A DNA stretch of 64,000 nucleotides from positions 1 through 64,000 of the forward strand of contig NZ_JACJPY010000009.1 of assembly GCF_014696345.1 (NCBI RefSeq), read 5' to 3'. The position numbers and the translations under genes are program-made. The stretch is from Pseudanabaena cinerea FACHB-1277 (GTDB taxonomy: Bacteria > Cyanobacteriota > Cyanobacteriia > Pseudanabaenales > Pseudanabaenaceae). Positions 16,123-25,538 of the stretch are shown piece by piece. The notes beneath the pieces are model-generated. The model searched no databases. It worked only from the letters and a program-made list of their open reading frames with translations, and was not told the origin of the DNA. How positions within the stretch are numbered: the stretch's first letter is position 1; each line of letters starts with the position of its first letter.

Positions 16123-16461
16123 ATGAAATTACCAAATGGCGATTGCCCAGAAATTTCTATGCAAAAGATTTTAGGGTATTGCTTAAACTTCAACCATGAT
16201 AAGGGTAAAGATAAGGCGAGAGTCTTTCAATCTAGGCTCGGTATTACAGTGAAAAATGCTGATCGCTTGGTTGAGTTAATTCAAATTGCAGCAGTTGAAG
16301 GTAAAGTTGTACAAGAGGGTAATACGAAATTTGGCAAAGAATATAAAGTGGATTGGGAAATCCCTAATACAGGAGGTGTTGAACTTCGGACTATTTGGGA
16401 AGTTAGTATAGAGTCTGGTAATCCACGTTTGATCAGTGCTTTTTTGAAGAGAGAGAAATAA
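16123..16461 (+). CDS. DUF6883 family protein
   Basis: The 112-aa protein starts MKLPNGDCPEISMQKILGYC and continues with a KGKDKARVFQSRLGIT motif and a C-terminal ELRTIWEVSIESGNPRLISA strand pair, matching DUF6883 as I know it. An in-frame upstream extension to 15853 exists only because it reads through repeat array 2, so the ATG at 16123 is preferred. Its TAA overlaps the ATG of the next gene (TAATG), indicating coupled translation with a DUF4926 protein. The pairing resembles a toxin-antitoxin or immunity module, but function is unknown. Confidence 0.8.
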   Translation: MKLPNGDCPEISMQKILGYCLNFNHDKGKDKARVFQSRLGITVKNADRLVELIQIAAVEGKVVQEGNTKFGKEYKVDWEIPNTGGVELRTIWEVSIESGNPRLISAFLKREK

Positions 16462-16721
16462 TGAAAATTCCACAGTTACTTGATACGATCGCTATCCTAA
16501 AGCCAATTTCCGTAGATAGGCTTTCGCTGATGGAAGCGGAATATGAATTTAATTCAGCTTTGCCAGTGGGTTTGGTAGGTACAATTGTAGATATTCATCA
16601 GGATAAACAAGGAGTTGACTATCTGGTTGAGTTTGCTGATTCTGATGGGTGTGAGTTTGCGATCGCCTATTTAAAATCTAATGAATTTCTTACTTTGCAA
16701 TACGAGCTTGTCGCGGCTTAA
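16461..16721 (+). CDS. DUF4926 domain protein
   Basis: The 86-aa protein has the DUF4926 pattern LLDTIAILKPI, VGLVGTIVDIH, YLVEFADSDG and IAYLKSNEF, a small SH3-like beta barrel. It is translated from an ATG that overlaps the DUF6883 stop. DUF4926 proteins often sit beside small genes of unknown role in cyanobacteria. A binding partner role for DUF6883 is inference from the overlap. Confidence 0.8.
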   Translation: MKIPQLLDTIAILKPISVDRLSLMEAEYEFNSALPVGLVGTIVDIHQDKQGVDYLVEFADSDGCEFAIAYLKSNEFLTLQYELVAA

Positions 16722-16732
16722 AGTTTTTACTT

Positions 16733-17216
16733 GATCGCCTCTCACCACCCCAAAACCCGATCGCCTAAATCCCAAAATCAAACAGCGATCGCCCCTCACC
16801 ACCAAAAACCGATCGCCTAAATCTCAACATTAAACAGCGATCGCCTCACCACCCACAAGACCCGATCGCCTAATCTCTCACATCAAACAGCGATCGCCCC
16901 TCAACACCTAAAACCCGATCGCCCAAATCTCAACATCAAACAGCGATCGCCCCACCACCCAAAAACCCGATCGCCTATTTCCCACCACCAAACAGCTATC
17001 GCCCCTCATCACCCATAACCCCGATCGCCTATTCCCAAAATCAAACAGCGATCGCCTCTCATCACCCACAAAACCCGATCGCCTTCTCCCAATCAAACAG
17101 CGATCGCACCCTCACCACCCACAAAACCCGATCGCCTATTCCCTCAAATCAAACAGCGATCGCCCCACATCATCCACAAAACCCGATCACCTATTCCCTA
17201 GCATCAATCAGCGATC
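16733..17216 (+). repeat. HIP1-bearing repeat array 3 (about nine units of ~52 bp)
   Basis: About nine tandem units, each of 51-56 bp, follow the pattern AAACAGCGATCGCC, CTCACCACCCACAAAA, CCCGATCGCC, TATTCCCAAAATC. Each unit therefore holds two GATCGCC cores about half a unit apart. Linkers vary by substitutions and 1-3-bp indels, while the two cores are well kept; one core is GCTATCGC and one GATCACC. This accounts for nearly all of the gap between 16722 and 17283. The remainder (17217-17283) is the AT-rich promoter region of the next gene. Confidence 0.92.
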
Positions 17217-17283
17217 TGTAATTGGTTGAATTAGTGTAAATTAAAAAAAGTATATACTTGATAGTTCATTTCTTCTTAAAATC

Positions 17284-19461
17284 ATGCAAACAGATGAAGT
17301 CATTAAAAATTTAGATAGCCCCAACCGTACTTTAGTAAAGGATGCCCTTATACAACTTAGAAGCTTGAGTTTAGAATCACCACCACGAAATATTATTGAA
17401 AAATTATGGGAAATAGCAGGAGAAAGCGAAGATGCTGAAAGTAGAAGAATTGCTTTAGATATTATCAAATTAATAGAAACTGATGTAAAAAAGCAACTTG
17501 CTGAGTTTGAATCAAATTTATTTGATGATTTAGCAGGATTTTATCTACCCTATGCCTTAAATCAGTTGGATCTATCAGTTGAATTGAAACATTTAGCTCT
17601 TGATATTCTTTGGTGTTTTGTTAGGGAAAAAGATAAAGGTCAGCCAATCAGTTGGAGCGTTTTTGAAACGATAGTCGATCTTTCTCAAAACTCTGGAAAG
17701 ATAATCCAAAGGATTTTTAACGAAAAAGGTAAAAATAAAGAAGAAATACCGTGGAAGACTCGTGGAAGATTTCTTCTACTAACTAAAATTCGCAAAAGTG
17801 TAATAGGCGTTTGGCGAAGTAATGACCGTCAGCTTAGAGATTCTCTAATTCTTCCATCAATGTTAGCATCTCTTGATGACGAAGTTCCCCTCCCTCCTAC
17901 TGAACTTCCTCCTGATGCCAAGCATATAATTGTAAAACTAGCAGCTTTTGATTTCTTGTATGAAGGTATTAAGGAGATCCCTATAAGTTTTCATGCTAGG
18001 ATTGAGGAAATTATCAAAAAATCAGAAGTAAATAATAGCTTTAGGGAAAAAGTTGAAAAGTTCTTAATAGAACTAGCTGAAATTAGAAAAGTCAAGAAAG
18101 CTGAAGAGGAGAATCAGTTTGAGAGAAAGAATCTAGAAAAAATATTTGAAGGTTCAAATTTTGATGAAAAATTTAGTGAAATTGAAAAACTTGAGTTTAA
18201 TCCCTCCGAATTTAGGGTGGAATTTTTTGTGAAAAATTGGGTTGACTGGATTAAGCCAAAAACAGAAACCAATGAAAATGAACAAGACAATGTAGAGAAA
18301 CTTGCAGATAGAACTGAGACTCGTATTCGTACTTGCATTCATATCGTCCTACCGTTAATTCAACAGTTACGCATAGTTCAACATCCTGCTCCTGATAATG
18401 CTACAGATCTTTTCGTTAAAAAAAGGATCATTCAGTTGCTTGCTGATGTGAGTGATCCAAGGTTTTTCTATAGAGATCCAAAACTTCTTGACAATCACAA
18501 ATATATAAAAGATGAATTACAGCGACACGCTGTCAGATTATTATCAAAATTATTAGGTAAAGAGCAGGATTTAGCTAATCGTGAAAATATTGCACGGACT
18601 TTGGGGAATATTGGAGATCCAGTTGCGGTAGACGCTTTAGCTCAAGCAGTTGTTGGTGAGGAGCGAACTCGTGATGCACGTCAAAAGTTATTAGCAGAAT
18701 ATTATCTAGATCCATCAAAGAAACAAAGTGAACAAGCTGCAACAATGTTAAAAGATGCTATTGAGGAAGCGAAGAAAACTCTTAGATTGCTACAAATTTT
18801 TAACGGTTCGGTTTTTGTAGTTGGTTTAGCTTTGGTTATTGCAGGTTCAGTTGTGAGCATTCAAAATGATAAACCTGAAACACGTCTTGCTGGTGGTTTA
18901 GCTGGATTAGGGGGATTAGCAGGAGTTGCTTATCAATTGGTTAAAGAACCACTAAATCGAATTCAGAACTCTATGGCTAATCTTGTACAACTAGAAACAG
19001 CATTTACTAGTTTTATTTGGGAATTGAATCTAAATGGTACTTACATTCAAAGTCAATACATAGCAAATGGTATTTTGGGAGATAAAGATATTGCCCAAAC
19101 AGTCGAACGTATTGAAAAAGCCATGAATCTGACAATGAATTTAGTTGCTGTGTACGCTGAAGACGGCAATGAACAGTTAGCTGCTAGGATAAACAACATA
19201 TCACCCAAAAGTGGAAAGAGTGGTGATGAAGTTATCATTTATGGTCAGCACCTTAACATTAAAAGTAGTTCGGACAGAAAACAGCAGGGGCTAATTGCCA
19301 TTAACCATAAAACTATCTGTAGTCCAATATCGTGGGATGATAATGAAGTAAGGTTTCAACTGCCAGAGCTAGGTCAACAAGAACAACCAATATGGTTAAG
19401 CCTTATAGTTTGCGGACACGAAACTAACGCAGTTCCGATGTATATCTTTCAAGCAAAATAG
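17284..19461 (+). CDS. HEAT-like repeat protein with membrane hairpin and C-terminal IPT/TIG domain
   Basis: The 725-aa protein is helical through residue ~500, with HEAT-like segments (e.g. NIARTLGNIGDPVAVDALAQ near 435-455). Two hydrophobic segments follow at ~506-526 and ~535-552. After another helical part comes a beta domain, 637-722, with the IPT/TIG opening INNISPKSGKSGDEVIIYG. The layout suggests a large cytoplasmic scaffold anchored by a membrane hairpin. It has no signal peptide. Codon use is AT-rich. The GH19-type gene starts 58 bp downstream on the same strand, so the two are probably one transcript. I know no described system with this pair. Confidence 0.75.
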   Translation: MQTDEVIKNLDSPNRTLVKDALIQLRSLSLESPPRNIIEKLWEIAGESEDAESRRIALDIIKLIETDVKKQLAEFESNLFDDLAGFYLPYALNQLDLSVELKHLALDILWCFVREKDKGQPISWSVFETIVDLSQNSGKIIQRIFNEKGKNKEEIPWKTRGRFLLLTKIRKSVIGVWRSNDRQLRDSLILPSMLASLDDEVPLPPTELPPDAKHIIVKLAAFDFLYEGIKEIPISFHARIEEIIKKSEVNNSFREKVEKFLIELAEIRKVKKAEEENQFERKNLEKIFEGSNFDEKFSEIEKLEFNPSEFRVEFFVKNWVDWIKPKTETNENEQDNVEKLADRTETRIRTCIHIVLPLIQQLRIVQHPAPDNATDLFVKKRIIQLLADVSDPRFFYRDPKLLDNHKYIKDELQRHAVRLLSKLLGKEQDLANRENIARTLGNIGDPVAVDALAQAVVGEERTRDARQKLLAEYYLDPSKKQSEQAATMLKDAIEEAKKTLRLLQIFNGSVFVVGLALVIAGSVVSIQNDKPETRLAGGLAGLGGLAGVAYQLVKEPLNRIQNSMANLVQLETAFTSFIWELNLNGTYIQSQYIANGILGDKDIAQTVERIEKAMNLTMNLVAVYAEDGNEQLAARINNISPKSGKSGDEVIIYGQHLNIKSSSDRKQQGLIAINHKTICSPISWDDNEVRFQLPELGQQEQPIWLSLIVCGHETNAVPMYIFQAK

Positions 19462-19519
19462 ATTTGCAGTACAATATTTTTGATGATAACAACACTATCT
19501 CTACGTATGATTGAAAATT

Positions 19520-20089
19520 ATGACTGAAACAAAGAATATTTCTGAACTTACACCTAAATCATTGGAAGTTACTTTTGAGCAATTATGCTCTATAGTTCAT
19601 CATGCACAACCATCTAGACTAAAAAAGTTACAACCTTGGTTAAATCAGGCAATGTCAAGATATGAGATTAATACTCGCTTACGACAAGCCCACTTTATTG
19701 CTCAAGTTGCATATGAATCAGGTGATTTCAACTATTTAGAAGAACTTGAAGATGGCGCTGACTATGAAGGGAGAGACGACCTTGGGAATACCACTGCTGG
19801 TGATGGTGCTAAATTTAAAGGTAGAGGCCTATTTCAAATTACTGGAAGATATAACTATACGCAAGTTGGCAATGCGTTGGGCGTAGATTTAATTTCTAAT
19901 CCTGAACGCTTAGCTGACCATGATTTAGCCTGTCTAAGCGCAGCATGGTTGTGGAGTGCAAATCAACTCAATGAATTTGCGGATAAAGATGATATTCAAC
20001 TTATATCAAGCCGAGCTAATAGTGGTTTTAATGGTCTTGATGCTAGAATAAGTTATCTTAATAGAGCCAAGCAAGTATTTGGGATTTAA
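19520..20089 (+). CDS. GH19-family chitinase/lysozyme-like glycoside hydrolase
   Basis: The ~189-aa protein matches the compact, phage-endolysin type of GH19. It has AHFIAQVAYESGDF with the catalytic Glu, then YEGRDDLGNT, a GDGAKFKGRGLFQITGR loop with NYT, and a C-terminal AWLWSANQLN.FAD helix. These enzymes cleave beta-1,4 bonds in chitin or peptidoglycan. There is no signal peptide, so delivery to the wall would need lysis, a holin or a secretion device. The ATG at 19520 is preferred to a TTG nine bases upstream. The stop overlaps the convergent gene at 20086 by 4 bp. Confidence 0.85.
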   Translation: MTETKNISELTPKSLEVTFEQLCSIVHHAQPSRLKKLQPWLNQAMSRYEINTRLRQAHFIAQVAYESGDFNYLEELEDGADYEGRDDLGNTTAGDGAKFKGRGLFQITGRYNYTQVGNALGVDLISNPERLADHDLACLSAAWLWSANQLNEFADKDDIQLISSRANSGFNGLDARISYLNRAKQVFGI

Positions 20090-20355
20090 TAAGTTGGCTG
20101 AAACTGCAGCATTTCCGAGAAAATACTTATCTTTAACTGCTCTGTATATAACTGATTTCGCCGCCGCCATGTCTCATAAATCCCTTTCCACCGACTAAAA
20201 TCAGTACGAGTTTCATCATACTCATCATATTCAGCCAAACTACCAGACATCAGCGCCGTATAAAAATCCTCACTCAACACGCCATATTTTTCCTCATAGA
20301 GTGTCAAACGGCGCTCTAGCAACTTCATTTCAATAACAAGTTCACGAACTGTCAT
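20086..20355 (-). CDS. small conserved cyanobacterial protein, antitoxin-like
   Basis: The 89-aa acidic helical protein (MTVRELVIEMKLLERRLTLYEEKYG, then DFYTALMSGSLAEYDEYDE and DFSRWKGIYETWRRR) resembles small cyanobacterial proteins that I recall lying beside toxin genes such as DUF6516. No such toxin is adjacent here; downstream is the convergent GH19 gene and upstream a DUF2442 gene 30 bp away. It may be an orphan antitoxin or part of the BrnT/BrnA/DUF2442 transcript. Confidence 0.6.
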   Translation of the reverse strand: MTVRELVIEMKLLERRLTLYEEKYGVLSEDFYTALMSGSLAEYDEYDETRTDFSRWKGIYETWRRRNQLYTEQLKISIFSEMLQFQPTY

Positions 20356-20385
20356 GATAATTTCCCGATATTGTCTATTTCAAAC

Positions 20386-20682
20386 CTACGATTTTACAGT
20401 GACATAGTGATTATCTGACCTAATATTTTCACCATGTTCAAGACTAACTCCATTTTTCCAGAGTTCGTACTCGCTGATATCAATATCCTCATTCCACACT
20501 AACCCATAGCCACCAGCCTCAATCCTAAAACTCTTAAAAAAGCTAGGATTTTTCAACGGTGCAAACATTGGTTTATTTAGCAAATTAGAGATATTGTATT
20601 GCTTGAACTCACGATCGCTAAACTCAATTAATAAAGTGCGATCGCCTATAACTTTAGCAGAAATAATTTTAGGCAACATCAC
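20386..20682 (-). CDS. DUF2442 domain protein
   Basis: The 98-aa protein fits DUF2442: an N-terminal beta region (KIISAKVIGDRTLLIEFSD), the FAPLKNPSFFKSFRIEAGGYGLVWNED centre, and DISEYELWKNG. DUF2442 proteins are common next to toxin-antitoxin genes and have been proposed to be antitoxin-like or DNA-binding. The start overlaps the BrnA gene end by 14 bp, placing it third in the BrnT-BrnA transcript. Confidence 0.8.
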   Translation of the reverse strand: MMLPKIISAKVIGDRTLLIEFSDREFKQYNISNLLNKPMFAPLKNPSFFKSFRIEAGGYGLVWNEDIDISEYELWKNGVSLEHGENIRSDNHYVTVKS

Positions 20683-20956
20683 TCAAAGCCTCACGAATCA
20701 CATCCTCACTCACACCATGACGTTTCAAACTCTCAATAAACATAGACACAGTATCTCCATCTAACCTCTCAAGATCTGCACGAAGTCCTTGACCAATATA
20801 AGCACGCACCAAAGGCTGATATCCTGAAAACCCTAACAGTGGTGCAACTTTTTTCAAATCTTCAATCACATCTTCAGGAATGCGGATAGTCACCGTTGTC
20901 ATCGGACGATTTTTATCCAATCTTTGTTTTAAAGTCTCAAGCTTCATAATATTCAC
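20669..20956 (-). CDS. brnA: BrnA-like ribbon-helix-helix antitoxin
   Basis: The protein (95 aa, or 92 from the inner ATG at 20947) contains TTVTIRIPEDVIEDLKKVA, a ribbon-helix-helix strand and helix, then LGFSGYQPLVRAYIGQGL. It overlaps the toxin gene upstream by 20 bp and DUF2442 downstream by 14 bp. BrnA dimers bind BrnT and repress the operon. The toxin-first order is the usual one for BrnTA. Confidence 0.8.
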   Translation of the reverse strand: MNIMKLETLKQRLDKNRPMTTVTIRIPEDVIEDLKKVAPLLGFSGYQPLVRAYIGQGLRADLERLDGDTVSMFIESLKRHGVSEDVIREALSDVA

Positions 20957-21233
20957 GCTCCTTACGAGTTGCTTTCCTTGCTGAAATAATCCTAACTAAA
21001 TCATTCTCACGTTCAACATAAACAACATATAGAAGATTCCATCGCTTATCTAAACCAATGACAGCAGCTCTTTCCTCATCATTACGGCTTGCATCAACTA
21101 CTACTAAAAATGGGTCAAAAAAGGCTTCAGTAGCTTGCGGAAATGTCACACCATCATGATTAATAGGATTAATCCGAGCCTTCTCTTCATTCCAAATAAA
21201 GTTAATGCCATTTAATCGAAAAAATACGTCCAT
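20937..21233 (-). CDS. brnT: BrnT-family ribonuclease toxin
   Basis: The 98-aa protein matches BrnT: FIWNEEKARINPINHDGVTFPQATEAFFDP, with the family's KHGVSFEEA region here reading NHDGVTFPQA (one residue longer). A central beta strand YVVYVERENDLVRIISARKAT ends in the conserved RxISARxA(T) motif. BrnT is a RelE-like RNase that halts translation. It is first in the brnT-brnA-DUF2442 unit. The promoter must lie in 21234-21308, which is AT-rich. Confidence 0.85.
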   Translation of the reverse strand: MDVFFRLNGINFIWNEEKARINPINHDGVTFPQATEAFFDPFLVVVDASRNDEERAAVIGLDKRWNLLYVVYVERENDLVRIISARKATRKEREYYEA

Positions 21234-21308
21234 ATTTATATCTTAAGCAAAACGTATTTACATTGTCAATACGAATACATTTAAGCAATATAGTAATTTT
21301 TCCTATAA

Positions 21309-21337
21309 AAAAGGCGGCGCAAGCGCCGCCTTTTTTT
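21309..21337 (-). terminator. intrinsic terminator of chlH (symmetric)
   Basis: A GC-only stem GGCGGCG/CGCCGCC with a short CAAG-type loop is flanked on both sides by runs of A/T, so it has a U-tract when read on either strand. It lies 6 bp beyond the chlH stop and upstream of brnT, so it ends chlH transcription and insulates the BrnTA unit. Confidence 0.88.
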
Positions 21338-21342
21338 AGTTT

Positions 21343-24300
21343 TTACTCGACACCTTCAATGCGGTCTTCGAGTTCTTGATATAGCTCACGCAATCTATCC
21401 AGATTTTCTTCACTGGTTTCCCAATAGCCTCGACCATTGACTTCCAAGAGAGTACCAACAATCTTACGGAACGAGTTGGGGTTGAGATTTTTGAGCCGAT
21501 CGCACATCTCTTTATCGTTCACATAGACATCATTGACATCCTCGTAAACCCAGTTATCCACTGCTCCAGCCGTTGCTGACCAGCCCATCGTGTTGACAAG
21601 GCGCTTGGAGATTTCGCGCACACCTTCGTAACCACTCTTGAGCATTCCCTCATACCATTTGGGATTGAGAATCTTGGTGCGGGTATCGAGGCGGACTGTC
21701 TCAGTCAGGGTGCGGACTTGAGCATTGGCGGTGGTGGTGTCGGCGACAAAAGAGGCGGGCTTTTTGCCATCTTTACGGAGACTGCCAACGAGCTTAGTGG
21801 GGTCAGAGTCGAAGTAATGGGAGACATCGGTGAGACTGATTTCTGAGGAATCCAAGTTTTGGAAGGTCATGTCAACGGTCTTCAGTGAGGCTTCGTAAAG
21901 CTGACGCTGTTGGGTGTTGCTGACATTGCCACCAAAGGCGAAGGACTTACGCGATAGATACATCTGTTGCAATTCTTCTTCGTTTTCCCATGTACTGTTT
22001 TCCACAGCAAGGTTAACGTTAGAAGAATAGGAACCCGATGAGTTACTGAATACGCGAGTTGCCGCTTGGCTGATGGTTAAGCCAAACTCTTCCGCTTGGG
22101 CGATCGCGTGTTTGCGGACAAAGTTCATTTCCAAAGGCTCATCGGCTTCGGCTGCCATTCTTACGGCGCGATCGATCAAGTCCATTTGATTCACGAATAA
22201 ATCGCGGAATACACCTGAGCAGTTAACCACCACATCCACGCGAGGACGACCCAACTCCTCAAGGGGAATCAACTCCAAACGGTTGATGCGACCAAGGGCA
22301 TCGGGCATGGGCTTCACGCCAATCATGCAAAGGACTTGGGCGAGGGATTCGCCGTAAGTTTTGATATTGTCGGTTCCCCACAGAACAACCGCGATCGTTT
22401 CGGGATAGACTCCATTGTTGTCTTGACGTTGACGCTCTAACAGGCGATCAACTACGGTTTTGGCTGCTTGGACTGCCGCACTTGTAGGAATCGAGTTGGG
22501 GTCGAGGGCGTGCATATTCTTGCCAGTAGGCAGCACAAGGGGATTGCGAATTGGATCGCCACCAGGACTAGGCAGAATGTAATCGCCTTCAAGGGCTTTA
22601 ATCAATCCGCCCAGTTCATTATCAGCAACAATTTGCTTGAGACAAAACTCTAGGAATTCAAAGAGAGGCTTGATGTCGTCCTTATTGACATTGGCATAGC
22701 CAGCTTCTTGAAGAACTTCGATCCAAGGTTCCGTTTTACCCATTCTAAAGAAGTTGAGAACGGAGAGCTTAGAAACTCTGCCATCATCGTCGGCTTTTGC
22801 CTTGACCAATGCACCCACTGCTTGATTAGCGGCTTTGCGGATATTTGCTAAGAGTTCCACATCGGCGTAAATGCCCTTGTCGCTGGACTTGTAAAGCTGC
22901 TCAATATCACGCCCGATCGCATCACACATGATCCGCAATAGAGACTTCATATTGTCTTCGGGGCGATCAAAGCTGGCGATACTGGTCAAGACATCGGTGA
23001 CATCTTCCACTTTCGGAGGTTCACCCACAACGTGTAGACCACAAGGGAGAACACGGGATTCGATTTCCATCAGCTTGTTATAGACCTGACCGATCACGTT
23101 ATCGCGTTCCTCAAGGGACATATCCTTAGCATCTTGTTCAGGAAGTTCCACATCCTTATCCAGATTGACTAGGCGCACTTTGTCCATAATGGTATTGGTG
23201 ATCTGCACACCACGACCACCGAGACGCAAATCCTTGTAAGAAGCAATCAATTCGCTCAGTTCTTGCAAATTGCGGCTCAAGCCTGCATTTTCAGGCGCAG
23301 GGGTAATGTAGCTGATGATGGTGGCGTAGCCGCGACGCTTAGCGATCGTGCCTTCCGATGGATTGTTGACAGCGTAGTAATAGATGTTGGGCAATGCGCC
23401 AATCAAGCTATCTGGGTAACAGTCGCCCGACATACCCACTTGCTTCCCTGGCATGAATTCCATTGAGCCATGAGTGCCAAAGTGAAGAACAGCATCGGCT
23501 CCCCAGATGTGATTGAGGTAAGTGTAGTAAGCAACGAAGCCGTGATGGGGCGATGCGGACTTGCTGAAGAGCAAGCGCATGGGATCGCCTTCATAACCGA
23601 AGGTGGGCTGTACACCTACAAATAGATTGCCGTACTGCTTGCCGTAAATCAGCAAGTTCTGTCCATCGGAGTTGAGATGTCCAGGGGCGGCTCCCCATTG
23701 CTCAGTAATGGCATCAACGTAGGGCGTATGTGCCTCATATTCGTTGACGGACATTTTGTAAGCGATATTCAGTTCAGGACTGCCCACCATTGCTTCGGGA
23801 TCATGCAGGATTTCCGTCATCATGTCATGGGAAGTCTTCGGCAGATCGGTAATGTCATAACCGTTGTCACGCAGGGCTTCAGCAACTTTGTGAATGGAGG
23901 AGAATACATCTAAGTAGGCAGCCGTACCAATGTTGCCCTTGTCGGGAGGGAAACTGAAGATGGTGATTGCCAATTTCTTCTCATGGCGAGGCTTGCGGCG
24001 CAAGTTTGCCCATTTGATGGCACGGTTAGCAATGGTTTCAACGCGATCGCCTAATGCGTGAGATCTGCCTGTCATACTATCGCGACCCGACAGCACGATG
24101 GGATCGAGTCCGCCGTCAAGTTCGGGCAAGGCAACCTGAAGGGCAACTTGCACAGGGTGCAAACCAAGATCACTGTCCTGCCATTCTTCGGTGGTTTGGA
24201 AAACTAGGGGCAGCGCCACCATATAGGGACGGTTGAGCTTAGCAAGGGCTTCGATCGCCTTGGGATGATCCTGCTTAGCAGGACCGCCAACGAGGGCAAA

Positions 24301-25347
24301 GCCTGTGAGAGAAACCACGCTATCCACGATCGCCCGATCCTTCTGTCTAGGATCGTAGAAATATTCTTCAACGGCTTTGGAGAAGTCTAAACCGCCATTG
24401 AATACGGAAATCACCCTTGCGCCGAGGGACTCTAATTCCTGCACCATCGATACATAGTGCGCGTCATCCCCTGTGACCAAGTGCGTTCTTGCCATTAGCA
24501 ATCCCACGCAAGGCGCAAGAGGATCTTTCATATCATCAGAAATATCGGTGCGACTGTTAAACCATGCCAAATATTCGGCAGTGGATTCAAACATTTTCGG
24601 TGCGAGAGGATGCCATAGCCCCATATCCAAATAGGTGACAGGATCTTTGATTTGCAAAGGTGCTGAGCCGTTTTCCTTTGCTTTTGCCTTGACCTCTGGC
24701 AAATAATTTTGGGCAAGCATCAATAGGAAGTTTTCAATATTTTCCGTTGATCCCCCTAGCCAATATTGAAAGCTCAACATGAAGTTACGCGCATCCTGCG
24801 CCTTGTCCATGGGCATATATTTGAGAATCTTGGGTAGGGTCTGTACGACCTTGAGCATACTGTCTTGAAAAGAACTGCCTGACTTCTCTTTGCGCTTTCG
24901 CATAAACTGGGCGATCGCACTCTTGGACTGCCCTAAATTCTCCATATTGAAACTGCCCATCTTGTTGAGGCGCATCACCTCTGGCATCGATGGGAAAACC
25001 ACGCAAGCGGCTAGTCGATCTCGATGGGGTTGCACTGCTTGGGCGATCTTGGTCGCCATATCGTCAATAAAGATTAGTGAAGCAATGAATATATCGGCAT
25101 CGGCAATATCATCCTTAAATGCTTCGTAATTTTCAGGGCTACGCAACTCCTCGATCAGATAGCCACTTACCTCGATCGCTAGGTTAGAGTTATTTTTATT
25201 AATAGACTTGACCGCCGCCGACATCGCGCTTTGGTACTGAGGCTCAAGTACCACATACACCAATTTCATTAAAACCCGCCCCTTTAAATCGTCGGGAGCA
25301 ATACGTCTGTTAGATAATGCGGCGATCGGTGGCACAGAAGTGAACAT
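21343..25347 (-). CDS. chlH: magnesium chelatase subunit H
   Basis: The 1334-aa protein is the large porphyrin-binding subunit of Mg-chelatase. It works with ChlD and ChlI to insert Mg into protoporphyrin IX, the first committed step of chlorophyll synthesis. The N-terminus ([21 protein letters not shown]) and the CobN/BchH core motifs [22 protein letters not shown] and [24 protein letters not shown]-type segment are intact. Length is normal for cyanobacterial ChlH, and the C-terminus [22 protein letters not shown] is present. It is monocistronic here, with its own terminator and a long upstream region with possible RpaB control. Confidence 0.97.
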   Translation of the reverse strand: MFTSVPPIAALSNRRIAPDDLKGRVLMKLVYVVLEPQYQSAMSAAVKSINKNNSNLAIEVSGYLIEELRSPENYEAFKDDIADADIFIASLIFIDDMATKIAQAVQPHRDRLAACVVFPSMPEVMRLNKMGSFNMENLGQSKSAIAQFMRKRKEKSGSSFQDSMLKVVQTLPKILKYMPMDKAQDARNFMLSFQYWLGGSTENIENFLLMLAQNYLPEVKAKAKENGSAPLQIKDPVTYLDMGLWHPLAPKMFESTAEYLAWFNSRTDISDDMKDPLAPCVGLLMARTHLVTGDDAHYVSMVQELESLGARVISVFNGGLDFSKAVEEYFYDPRQKDRAIVDSVVSLTGFALVGGPAKQDHPKAIEALAKLNRPYMVALPLVFQTTEEWQDSDLGLHPVQVALQVALPELDGGLDPIVLSGRDSMTGRSHALGDRVETIANRAIKWANLRRKPRHEKKLAITIFSFPPDKGNIGTAAYLDVFSSIHKVAEALRDNGYDITDLPKTSHDMMTEILHDPEAMVGSPELNIAYKMSVNEYEAHTPYVDAITEQWGAAPGHLNSDGQNLLIYGKQYGNLFVGVQPTFGYEGDPMRLLFSKSASPHHGFVAYYTYLNHIWGADAVLHFGTHGSMEFMPGKQVGMSGDCYPDSLIGALPNIYYYAVNNPSEGTIAKRRGYATIISYITPAPENAGLSRNLQELSELIASYKDLRLGGRGVQITNTIMDKVRLVNLDKDVELPEQDAKDMSLEERDNVIGQVYNKLMEIESRVLPCGLHVVGEPPKVEDVTDVLTSIASFDRPEDNMKSLLRIMCDAIGRDIEQLYKSSDKGIYADVELLANIRKAANQAVGALVKAKADDDGRVSKLSVLNFFRMGKTEPWIEVLQEAGYANVNKDDIKPLFEFLEFCLKQIVADNELGGLIKALEGDYILPSPGGDPIRNPLVLPTGKNMHALDPNSIPTSAAVQAAKTVVDRLLERQRQDNNGVYPETIAVVLWGTDNIKTYGESLAQVLCMIGVKPMPDALGRINRLELIPLEELGRPRVDVVVNCSGVFRDLFVNQMDLIDRAVRMAAEADEPLEMNFVRKHAIAQAEEFGLTISQAATRVFSNSSGSYSSNVNLAVENSTWENEEELQQMYLSRKSFAFGGNVSNTQQRQLYEASLKTVDMTFQNLDSSEISLTDVSHYFDSDPTKLVGSLRKDGKKPASFVADTTTANAQVRTLTETVRLDTRTKILNPKWYEGMLKSGYEGVREISKRLVNTMGWSATAGAVDNWVYEDVNDVYVNDKEMCDRLKNLNPNSFRKIVGTLLEVNGRGYWETSEENLDRLRELYQELEDRIEGVE

Positions 25348-25538
25348 GCAGTCTCCTTAAATTACTGTCCTGATTTTTTAGTGTTTTATAAACGGCGTTT
25401 TGTTATTTGTTACTAGAAGTGTTACCTAAAGTAACAATCCGCAACTAAAGATTTATACCTACTCACTATATTTAATAGCAAACAAGCATTGTTATGGCTG
25501 ATTTTGAGTGATAAATGCAATAATTTGAAATCGATTTG

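Noticed and set aside
15902-17096. ORFs encoding GDRCLVWEIGDR-type repeats on the minus strand
   Set aside because: They are translations of the HIP1 repeat arrays, opened by the unit length, with no RBS or non-repeat domain.
16733-17216. CRISPR array
   Set aside because: Both halves of every unit are similar from copy to copy; there are no unique spacers of fixed length and no cas genes in the window.
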